22,253 bases of DNA, taken from positions 1 to 22,253 of the IMG/VR virus record IMGVR_UViG_3300010354_000750; one strand, written 5' to 3'. The notes under the pieces were generated by a model, which was not told where the DNA came from, made no database searches, and saw only the letters and a program-made list of their open reading frames with translations. Made by a program: the position numbers and the translations under genes. Positions 16,049 to 21,715 of the stretch are shown in pieces (within the stretch, counting starts at the first letter, position 1; each line of letters opens with the position of its first letter). The DNA comes from a virus.

Positions 16049-16744
16049 ATGATATATGTTGTGAAGGATTTTCTTGATGATCAAAAAATAAAAAAACTTA
16101 ATGAACTATACGATAGTGCAGATTTTGAAGAAGGTAGGATGAATGGTGATAAAATAATCACTGATCATAAAAATAATAAAGAAATTTTATATTCTGATAA
16201 TAAACATAGTTATTATCATGAATGTGAAAAAATATTAATAAAAGCAGTAAATGATAATGTAGATTTTAAAGAGTTGACAGCTCTAAGATATTATGGTGTT
16301 ATGATATTTTCAGAATATTCTGAAGGAATGTATTATCATTCTCATAATGATTTTTATAAAATGAGAGATATAAGAACAGACTATAGTTGCACAGTTGCAC
16401 TAAATAGTCCTGAAGAATATGAAGGTGGTGAACTGTTTATTGATATTGGCGATAGAGAAATACCATATAAACTTAATCCAGGTGAATTAGTTCTCTATCC
16501 AACAGGATTTTCTCATAGAGTAAATACTGTAACTTCTGGTAAACGCAGAGTTGCTGTATTTTGGGCAGAATCTTCTATACGTGATAGAACTATAAGAGAA
16601 ATGCATCAAGACATGTATATTGCATTGCGAGATCATGGTGAAGAAATGAAAGACAATAAAAATCTACACAATAGATTAATGAAAGTTAAGTTCAATCTTA
16701 TGAGAAACTACGGAGAGTTTGGAACAAAAGGCATATGGAAATGA
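16049..16744 (+). CDS. 2OG-Fe(II) oxygenase, PKHD/PiuC-like (231 aa)
   Basis: The protein matches the PKHD-type hydroxylase pattern. The metal site is YYHSHNDF, with H99-x-D101. EYEGGELFIDIG (123-134) is the core turn, LNPGELVLYPTGFSHRV contains the distal H156, and VTSGKRRVAVFWAESSIRDR carries R166 for 2OG. The C-terminal region with a basic helical part (about 180-231) also fits the PiuC family. Bacterial PiuC is linked to iron uptake; phage substrates are unknown. GAGGT at 16034-16038 lies ten bases before the ATG. Its stop overlaps the start of the next gene in an ATGA junction (16741-16744), so it begins a translationally coupled four-gene run ending with the halogenase. Confidence 0.88.
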   Translation: MIYVVKDFLDDQKIKKLNELYDSADFEEGRMNGDKIITDHKNNKEILYSDNKHSYYHECEKILIKAVNDNVDFKELTALRYYGVMIFSEYSEGMYYHSHNDFYKMRDIRTDYSCTVALNSPEEYEGGELFIDIGDREIPYKLNPGELVLYPTGFSHRVNTVTSGKRRVAVFWAESSIRDRTIREMHQDMYIALRDHGEEMKDNKNLHNRLMKVKFNLMRNYGEFGTKGIWK

Positions 16745-17079
16745 AGCACTGTACTTTATTTGAAATCTTAGGCACATATTGTGCCCTCAATAACAAATCT
16801 TTACTTTTTTATGAGATAAAATATTCTGATCAACAAGAAAGACAAAAAATTGTTGATTACTATGACGGTAAAATTGATGATGATATTTTTGAAGCACTCA
16901 AAAATGATGATCAAAATTTTATCATTTTTTCTGACAGAGAAACTGCATTAGACTATGCAGATCATAGTTTTCCTACAAAAAGGATTATAAAAAGTTCAAC
17001 AAATGACATGTCATTATATATTTTTAGTTGTGTTTTTGATAATACTGGACAATATTCATGGGACAACACTCTGGAATAG
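16741..17079 (+). CDS. Orphan small protein between two oxygenases (112 aa)
   Basis: I do not recognise this protein. It is acidic, with a central cluster DDDIFEALKNDDQNF, and has Cys at its N-terminus (KHCTLFEILGTYC) and once near the end (FSCVFD). I see no signal peptide, membrane helix or metal site. I chose the ATG at 16741 because it forms an ATGA overlap with the preceding stop; an in-frame ATG at 16735 is also possible and would add two residues. Its 3' end overlaps the next oxygenase by 22 bases. Its fixed place inside a coupled oxygenase/halogenase run suggests an accessory role for one of these enzymes, but this is inference from position only. Confidence 0.75.
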   Translation: MKHCTLFEILGTYCALNNKSLLFYEIKYSDQQERQKIVDYYDGKIDDDIFEALKNDDQNFIIFSDRETALDYADHSFPTKRIIKSSTNDMSLYIFSCVFDNTGQYSWDNTLE

Positions 17080-17573
17080 ATGCTTTTGAATCTATATTAT
17101 CTACAGAAGATTTTAATGTAGTTTTAAATATTTTAAAATCTTCTAACTGGTCTTATGGGCATCACAGTGATGCAAATCAAGATCATAAAAAGTTTTGGAA
17201 TATGAATCTTATTGATGACTTTTATTTTGCCGATTATTTTTTTGAAAAAATAAAAACAGTTCTGAATATAAATGATGCTAACTTATTGAGAGTTTATGCA
17301 AATGGTCAAACTTTTGGTTTAGATGGTAGCTGGCATCAAGATTCTTGCAAAGATAACGAGTTTACTTTTTTATACTATTCTGTACCTGATTGGAAAATAT
17401 CTTGGGGAGGAGAAACCGTATTCAACGTTAATGGTAGAATAGTTTCTTTTTTTCCTAAACCTAACTGTGCATTGTGTTTTCCTGGGAAAATAGAGCATTT
17501 TGCAAGATCTCCCTCTAGAGAATGTTATGAGTTGAGAACTACGATTGCTTTTAAATTTGAGGTGAATGATTAA
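17058..17573 (+). CDS. 2OG-Fe(II) oxygenase (171 aa)
   Basis: This is a small 2OG-Fe(II) dioxygenase. SWHQDS gives the H93-x-D95 metal pair, SWGGETVFNVNG (115-126) is the core turn, FPGKIEHFAR supplies the distal H147, and ELRTTIAFKF provides R160 for 2OG binding. The order and spacing are normal for the superfamily although the protein is short. LRVYANGQTFGLDG before the metal site is typical of phage and cyanobacterial members. It overlaps the preceding orphan gene by 22 bases with no ribosome-binding site of its own, so translation is probably coupled. The halogenase start follows one base after its stop codon. Substrate unknown; a tailoring step linked to the halogenase is plausible. Confidence 0.85.
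   Translation: MGQHSGIDAFESILSTEDFNVVLNILKSSNWSYGHHSDANQDHKKFWNMNLIDDFYFADYFFEKIKTVLNINDANLLRVYANGQTFGLDGSWHQDSCKDNEFTFLYYSVPDWKISWGGETVFNVNGRIVSFFPKPNCALCFPGKIEHFARSPSRECYELRTTIAFKFEVND
17559..17563 (+). promoter_or_regulatory. Shine-Dalgarno site that decides the halogenase start
   Basis: GAGGT ends only two bases before an ATG at 17566 but eleven before the ATG at 17575. The second spacing is workable and the first is not, so I take 17575 as the halogenase start. This also gives the MHICIIGTGAAGW N-terminus usual for the family. Confidence 0.65.
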
Positions 17574-17574
17574 A

Positions 17575-19032
17575 ATGCATATTTGTATTATAGGAACAGG
17601 CGCAGCTGGATGGTTGGCGTGCAATCTCCTAAAAAGAAACAAAACAAAAAACATAGAAAAAATAACAATCATTGGATCTCCAGAAATACCTTCTATTGGA
17701 GTTGGAGAATCTAATACATTGACATTGAATAATATTCATGCATCGATGAATATTGATTTGAACGAGTTTGTTCATGAATCTGATGCTGCATTGAAGTATG
17801 GTGTTTTATATGATGGATGGTCAAAAAATAAGTTTCTTCATTTTTTTAAAGGTGATCAACTTTGGAATGAGTTAGCTATAAACTATGGTGATTACGGTAA
17901 AACTTTGGCAAATAAACCAACTGATGTTAATATTTCTGACATATATGGAGAATATTTGACATCTTGTGCTCTTCAAAATAGAATATGTAGAAATCAGTTA
18001 TACTATCCATATTCTTGGCATTTTGATGCTGGATTGTATATCAAGTTTCTAAGTAAACTAGCTTTAAAAGATAAAAAAGTAAGTTTAATACATGATACGG
18101 TAATAGATTGTGAGTTTGAAGAAGATGAAAAGATTAAAAAAATATTTTTAAAAGAAAGGGGTGCTATTGAGGCAGATTATTATATTATTGCTACTGGTTC
18201 TACACAACTCAACGAAAAAGTGTTAAAACAAGAATATCATGATCTTTCTGATATTTTATTGACAAATAAAGCTTTATTTCTTCCTTTAAAATATACTGAT
18301 AAGAAAAAACAGTTTCATCCATATACAGCTTCAAAAACAATGAAACATGGGTGGAGATGGATTACACCAACTTATTCTAGGGTTGGGACTGGATATGTTT
18401 TTAGTTCAAATCATGTTAGTGAAGATGAAGCGATTTCTGAACTATTAAATGATATTGGAGATACTTCATTGTCACCTAATATTGTTAATTTTGGTGCAAA
18501 ATATAATAAAAAAACTTTCAAAGAAAACTATTGCACGATTGGTATGGCAAATGGGTTCTTGGAACCATTAGATGCCCCTGGATTAACTTTATCAATGTTG
18601 GTACTAGGTAGATTAGAAACTCTATTGTATCAAAAAAGTATTATGAATGATGAACATATATTTCGGTCTTCTAGAGAGATTGCGAATGATTTTATTGATA
18701 AACATTACAAGTTCTGGTCAGCATTTATTTTGTGTCAATATAAAACATGTATGAGAAATGATACCGATTTTTGGGCAGATCATAAAAATGTAAAGTATGA
18801 TTATTATGATTTTGTAATGGAAAGTTTAGATTTTTCTGAAGATCCTAACTATGGAATGTTGTACCACACAATTGCAGGTAAAGATGTTCAATGGAAAACA
18901 CCTTATGATTCTTTACCATTTAAAGTTCCTGATGCAATAGTCGAAACAATGGACCATTTGGAGTTTATTGAACAAGTAAGAAAAAGATATAAAGAAAAAA
19001 CCGACCCATCTTCACAAAATATTTGGAAGTGA
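17575..19032 (+). CDS. Flavin-dependent (tryptophan-type) halogenase, VirX1-like (485 aa)
   Basis: Flavin-dependent halogenases use FADH2, oxygen and halide to make hypohalous acid that halogenates an electron-rich substrate. Seen here: an N-terminal dinucleotide-binding GTGAAG (7-12), the family's GVGES (42-46), the likely catalytic lysine K74 in ESDAALKYGV (equivalent to PrnA K79), WHFDA (148-152), a tryptophan motif WRWITP (260-265; family consensus WxWxIP), and FLEPLDAPG (328-336) with the conserved Glu330. The length is close to the usual ~500-540 but somewhat short. A cyanophage enzyme of this family, VirX1 from Syn10, was shown to halogenate diverse substrates and to prefer iodide; this looks like a relative. 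No flavin reductase gene is visible in the window. It ends the coupled oxygenase run, and a new promoter starts right after it. Confidence 0.9.
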   Translation: MHICIIGTGAAGWLACNLLKRNKTKNIEKITIIGSPEIPSIGVGESNTLTLNNIHASMNIDLNEFVHESDAALKYGVLYDGWSKNKFLHFFKGDQLWNELAINYGDYGKTLANKPTDVNISDIYGEYLTSCALQNRICRNQLYYPYSWHFDAGLYIKFLSKLALKDKKVSLIHDTVIDCEFEEDEKIKKIFLKERGAIEADYYIIATGSTQLNEKVLKQEYHDLSDILLTNKALFLPLKYTDKKKQFHPYTASKTMKHGWRWITPTYSRVGTGYVFSSNHVSEDEAISELLNDIGDTSLSPNIVNFGAKYNKKTFKENYCTIGMANGFLEPLDAPGLTLSMLVLGRLETLLYQKSIMNDEHIFRSSREIANDFIDKHYKFWSAFILCQYKTCMRNDTDFWADHKNVKYDYYDFVMESLDFSEDPNYGMLYHTIAGKDVQWKTPYDSLPFKVPDAIVETMDHLEFIEQVRKRYKEKTDPSSQNIWK

Positions 19033-19038
19033 TCCCTC

Positions 19039-19068
19039 TTGACAGGGGCTTGACACCTGTGCTATAGT
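19039..19068 (+). promoter_or_regulatory. Sigma70-type promoter (early/host-like)
   Basis: TTGACA at 19039-19044 and TATAGT at 19063-19068 are separated by 18 bases, close to the bacterial housekeeping consensus. A second TTGACA (19051-19056) sits in the spacer, too near the -10 to act with it. ACAGG (19042-19046) and CCTGT (19056-19060) form an inverted repeat across the spacer that could be a protein-binding site. The ATG at 19095 lies 26 bases downstream. It probably starts an early or middle transcript covering the small genes and dam. Confidence 0.78.
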
Positions 19069-19094
19069 GGCAACGTACTGGATGAGAGACCACC

Positions 19095-19328
19095 ATGATT
19101 GGCGCTATCGACTATGGTGATGACGGTGTGATTCCGATGATTGAGTCGGACGACGTAGAAACCGTTGTCGAAAACATTCTTGAATATGTAGAAAATCGTT
19201 TTGATGTTCTTGACAAAGAAGGTAGTCGTGATGCTGACATCATGGCACTGTGTCAAGAGTTTTATGAATGGGGTTCTGCAGAACAAGGTGACGAAATTTC
19301 TTATTATGTTTGTCCAAAGTTTCAATAA
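19095..19328 (+). CDS. Small acidic hypothetical protein (77 aa)
   Basis: I do not recognise this protein. It is strongly acidic (many Asp/Glu, for example ESDDVETVVENILEYVENRFD) and probably mostly helical, with one Cys near each of residues 53 and 73. It is the first gene after the sigma70-type promoter, with a GAGAG ribosome-binding site at 19084-19088. Its GC content is noticeably higher than that of the halogenase just upstream. Small acidic early proteins are common in T4-like phages and often act on host proteins; nothing here shows that directly. Confidence 0.75.
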   Translation: MIGAIDYGDDGVIPMIESDDVETVVENILEYVENRFDVLDKEGSRDADIMALCQEFYEWGSAEQGDEISYYVCPKFQ

Positions 19329-19357
19329 ACCTACATATTAATACTTAAACTAGGACA

Positions 19358-19483
19358 ATGACTACGCCCAACTGGCAACATCATTCCAAAAAAGAACAAA
19401 AACGCACCCTAAAACCACAGGCGATGCGTCAGGCAAAAGCTCGTAAACAAGCACTCAAGCGTCAGATGGAGGTAATCAAATGA
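19358..19483 (+). CDS. Very basic 41-residue protein
   Basis: This short frame runs from ATG 19358 to TGA 19481-19483 and overlaps the next start in an ATGA junction. The product has eight Lys and four Arg plus two His against two Glu, with a helical repeat-like stretch QAMRQAKARKQALKRQM. It could bind nucleic acid or simply be a small structural peptide; I cannot assign a function. A TAGGA at 19351-19355 could serve as ribosome-binding site, though only two bases remain before the ATG. The junctions on both sides and the lack of another gene in the gap support it as real. Confidence 0.6.
   Translation: MTTPNWQHHSKKEQKRTLKPQAMRQAKARKQALKRQMEVIK
19468..19473 (+). promoter_or_regulatory. Strong Shine-Dalgarno GGAGGT for the 19480 gene
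   Basis: GGAGGT lies six bases before the ATG at 19480. It is the best ribosome-binding site in the window and sits inside the end of the 41-residue gene. Confidence 0.8.
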
Positions 19484-19671
19484 CTCATTATGATAAACTG
19501 ATGGATTCCATCATCGATGAAATCTATTATGTCTGGACTGAAATCTGTGAATGGGACTGTGAAGAAACTCAAGAAACAGTAAGGGAGACAGCACAACGCA
19601 TTCTGCAACATGTAGAAGAGTTTCAAACTAATCGTACTAATGTTACTGCACAATGGAGAGCATCTGACTAA
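19480..19671 (+). CDS. Small hypothetical protein (63 aa)
   Basis: I do not recognise this 63-residue protein. It is acidic and appears to be helical throughout, with aromatic positions in YDKLMDSIIDEIYYVWTEI. It contains one Cys pair region (ICEWDCEE, residues about 22-29), too small to call a metal site. It has a strong GGAGGT ribosome-binding site, overlaps the upstream basic protein gene by ATGA, and shares one base with the next gene (TAATG at 19669-19673). The tight packing with an acidic and a basic partner suggests joint expression. Confidence 0.78.
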   Translation: MTHYDKLMDSIIDEIYYVWTEICEWDCEETQETVRETAQRILQHVEEFQTNRTNVTAQWRASD

Positions 19672-20282
19672 TGAATGTAGGTGATTTATTTGCCATTCCA
19701 TTGTTTATGGAAAAAATATTATTAGATGATTCTAAGGTAGAAGAATCATGGAAACTTGTTAACTGGAACTATCCGCAGTTAATCAGTTTTGATATGGATC
19801 TCCTAGATACTCATTTTTCTTTCTTGATGCCACAAATAAGTGACTTTGTTAGAAAAGTCATGGATATGATTGGATTTTCTGGAGTTGATTTTTATATTTT
19901 CAGTAGTTGGGGCACTATTACACCTCCAAACATGTTTTCTAGTTATCATAAACATACTAACTCATTTATGAGTGGTGTAATATATTTTTCAGACGAAACT
20001 TCTCCTATTTTGTTTGAAAATCCTTTTCAGATGCCATATTCACATATAGCAAATCAAAGTTCTCCTTCTGAACTAACTAAGTATACTAAATCTAGAGTTG
20101 GATTGTCTCCTAAAAAAGGAGATGTAATCATGTTTAGCTCTATGATTAATCACATGATTAGTCCAAATAGTTTTTCTGAAGATAGAAAATCTATCGCTTT
20201 TAATGTGGTCCCTATTGGAACATATGGAGAAAAAGATTGTAAAATAACTTTGCATAAAAACAATGAAAAAACTGATTCGTAA
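19671..20282 (+). CDS. 2OG-Fe(II) oxygenase-like protein, TIGR02466 type (203 aa)
   Basis: The pattern fits the putative 2OG-Fe(II) oxygenase family TIGR02466, frequent in cyanophages. It shows an N-terminal LFAIPLFMEKILLDD, a central SSYHKHTNSFMSGVIYF (90-106), then ILFENP (113-118), LSPKKGDVIMFSS (145-157) and NHMISPNSFSEDRKSIAFNV (160-179). Candidate ligands are H93 and H95 in HKH, the distal H161 and R172 for 2OG. The usual HxD/E acidic residue is replaced by His (HxH), which as I recall is normal for this family, so activity is not excluded. It starts within the previous stop (TAATG) and overlaps the next gene by 20 bases. Its base composition is AT-rich like the main oxygenase block. 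Substrate unknown. Confidence 0.8.
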   Translation: MNVGDLFAIPLFMEKILLDDSKVEESWKLVNWNYPQLISFDMDLLDTHFSFLMPQISDFVRKVMDMIGFSGVDFYIFSSWGTITPPNMFSSYHKHTNSFMSGVIYFSDETSPILFENPFQMPYSHIANQSSPSELTKYTKSRVGLSPKKGDVIMFSSMINHMISPNSFSEDRKSIAFNVVPIGTYGEKDCKITLHKNNEKTDS

Positions 20283-20481
20283 AATAAAACAAAACGTATC
20301 AGCAACTCGCATGACATTTTTATCTGTTGCATGTGTTGTTGCTATTGGAAATACTCTCACTGGTTGGGGGGTAGTTTCTTGGATATTGTGGATTCCTCCT
20401 ATTGCTTTGTCTTTGGCAGCAATCACTGGTGTTTGTCCCTTTAAGATTATTTTTGAAAAACTTGGTTTCGCTAACGATTGA
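20263..20481 (+). CDS. Small membrane protein, DUF2892/YgaP-like (72 aa)
   Basis: After a basic N-terminus (KKLIRKIKQ) there are two hydrophobic stretches, about residues 18-31 and 37-56, separated by a short Gly/Trp turn, then TGVCPFKIIFEKLGF. The TGxCP motif after the second helix resembles the DUF2892 (YgaP transmembrane-like) family, though the match is from memory and the family N-terminus is not obvious. It probably sits in the host inner or thylakoid membrane with its basic N-terminus inside. It overlaps the upstream oxygenase-like gene by 20 bases, and its stop is two bases from the next ATG. Confidence 0.7.
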   Translation: MKKLIRKIKQNVSATRMTFLSVACVVAIGNTLTGWGVVSWILWIPPIALSLAAITGVCPFKIIFEKLGFAND

Positions 20482-20483
20482 TT

Positions 20484-20690
20484 ATGGCATTATCTAAACA
20501 AGTAGAAGAATCGCTTGACGAAGCACAAGCAGCACTGCGTAATGCACTTGCATATGCAGCAAGAAACGAACGCCCTGTGGTAAACCAGGGCATTGCAGAT
20601 TTAATGTGTAGTATTGACAAACTGAAATCTGTAGATGAATTATTTGACACCCTTGACAAGTGGAAAGATGAGTCTTCTAAAAATCAATAA
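20484..20690 (+). CDS. Small helical hypothetical protein (68 aa)
   Basis: I do not recognise a function. The product is a helical, heptad-like protein (QVEESLDEAQAALRNALAYA), acidic towards the C-terminus, with IDKLKSVDELFDTLDKWKDE. I use the ATG at 20484; a TTG at 20478 in the same frame overlaps the preceding stop and is less likely. It has the highest GC I sampled in the window (31 of 60 bases in 20521-20580). It overlaps the next gene by 23 bases. It looks like a conserved small cyanophage protein, possibly a coiled-coil oligomer. Confidence 0.72.
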   Translation: MALSKQVEESLDEAQAALRNALAYAARNERPVVNQGIADLMCSIDKLKSVDELFDTLDKWKDESSKNQ

Positions 20691-20883
20691 AGGTGCTCTA
20701 TACGAAGTACCAGTAAAAACAACGCCAGAGAATGTCAAAGAGGCAAACGAAGCGTTGTTTAACTGTACAATGACTCTTCCTGCTGCAGCAAAACACTGTG
20801 GCATGACTAAAAAAGAAATGAAGTTGACATTCTTTGAGTACTTGAAGTATCATCCACCTACTTACAACAATACAGATGCCTAA
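20668..20883 (+). CDS. Small HTH-like hypothetical protein (71 aa)
   Basis: I chose the ATG at 20668 because it limits the overlap with the upstream gene to 23 bases; an in-frame ATG at 20635 would add 11 residues with unconvincing sequence. The segment TLPAAAKHCGMTKKEMKLTF looks like a helix-turn-helix ('AAKxxGMTxKEMKxxF'), so a small DNA-binding or regulatory role is possible. This rests on pattern only. It overlaps the dam gene by 8 bases, so the two are probably translated together. Confidence 0.7.
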   Translation: MSLLKINKGALYEVPVKTTPENVKEANEALFNCTMTLPAAAKHCGMTKKEMKLTFFEYLKYHPPTYNNTDA

Positions 20884-21715
20884 AATCAAACCTCTATTCA
20901 TTTGGGCAGGCGGCAAAACCAAAATGCTCAAATATCATACTCCATATCTACCATCGACAGTCAATAGTTATTCTGAACCGTTTTTTGGTGGTGGTGCTAT
21001 GTTTCTGTATGTGATGCAGAAATATAATCCTGAACGGGCATATATCAATGATATTAATGCAAGTATTGTCAATATTTACCGATCGGTAAAACAATCTCCC
21101 GATGAGTTTTGCAATGTGGTTGATGCATTTCAATCCACATATATTCCCATGAGCAAAGAAGATAGGAAGAAATACTTCTTTGATGTCAGGCATTTACATG
21201 CATATGATTATCACCAATGGGGTGAAGTTTATGAAGCAGGAGTTCTATATTTCTTGATGAAGACAGGATTCAATGGTATTTGGCAAATCAATAAGAATAC
21301 CAACGGTAGATATGGTACTCCTTCTGGTCTACTAAATCAGAAAGATGTTGTGTATGATAAAGCAACTGTATATGCTTGGAGTGATCTATTGCAGAATGTA
21401 GAGATTTATTGTGGTGACTACAAAGATTGCCCTACTGGTGATTTGAACTATTTTGACCCACCATATCGTGATAGTTTTACTAAGTATGGTACAAGTTGGG
21501 GAGATACAGAAACGGAAGAACTGATTCAACATGCAAAGAACATAGATGGTACAGTACTTTTATGTAATCGATGTGATGGATCTACATTCTTTGATGACAG
21601 AAAAGGAGATCTAAATATCGCTAGGTTCCCTGTTACTTATACTGCAGGGCGTCGCAAGAAAACCACTACTGGTTATGTTGCTAAACCTGCAACGGAAGTT
21701 CTTCTCTATGGGTAA
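20876..21715 (+). CDS. dam: DNA adenine methylase, D12 class (Dam-like, 279 aa)
   Basis: This is an N6-adenine DNA methyltransferase of the D12/Dam class. It has the SAM-binding start PLFIWAGGKTKML (6-18), the motif I loop PFFGGGAMFL (35-44), the acidic residue following in YINDIN (56-61), TGFNGIWQINKN with RYGTP (130-149) typical of T4 and E. coli Dam, and the catalytic DPPY (194-197). Dam enzymes usually methylate GATC. GATC is present and not avoided in this window (for example at 1097 and 1106), so the phage DNA could be self-methylated, perhaps against restriction. It overlaps its upstream neighbour by 8 bases and its stop overlaps the next start by one base (TAATG). Confidence 0.93.
   Translation: MPKIKPLFIWAGGKTKMLKYHTPYLPSTVNSYSEPFFGGGAMFLYVMQKYNPERAYINDINASIVNIYRSVKQSPDEFCNVVDAFQSTYIPMSKEDRKKYFFDVRHLHAYDYHQWGEVYEAGVLYFLMKTGFNGIWQINKNTNGRYGTPSGLLNQKDVVYDKATVYAWSDLLQNVEIYCGDYKDCPTGDLNYFDPPYRDSFTKYGTSWGDTETEELIQHAKNIDGTVLLCNRCDGSTFFDDRKGDLNIARFPVTYTAGRRKKTTTGYVAKPATEVLLYG

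Noticed and set aside
17264-17271. TATAAATG-like match to the late promoter
   Set aside because: It is within an oxygenase coding region, has a mismatch in the last base, and is far from the next gene start.
17566-17575. Halogenase start at the ATG at 17566
   Set aside because: The only Shine-Dalgarno sequence is two bases away, too close; the ATG at 17575 has usable spacing and gives the family's usual N-terminus.
19032-19048. Possible terminator hairpin after the halogenase (CCCT...AGGG)
   Set aside because: Only four base pairs and no T-run follow; the bases are better explained as part of the sigma70-type promoter.
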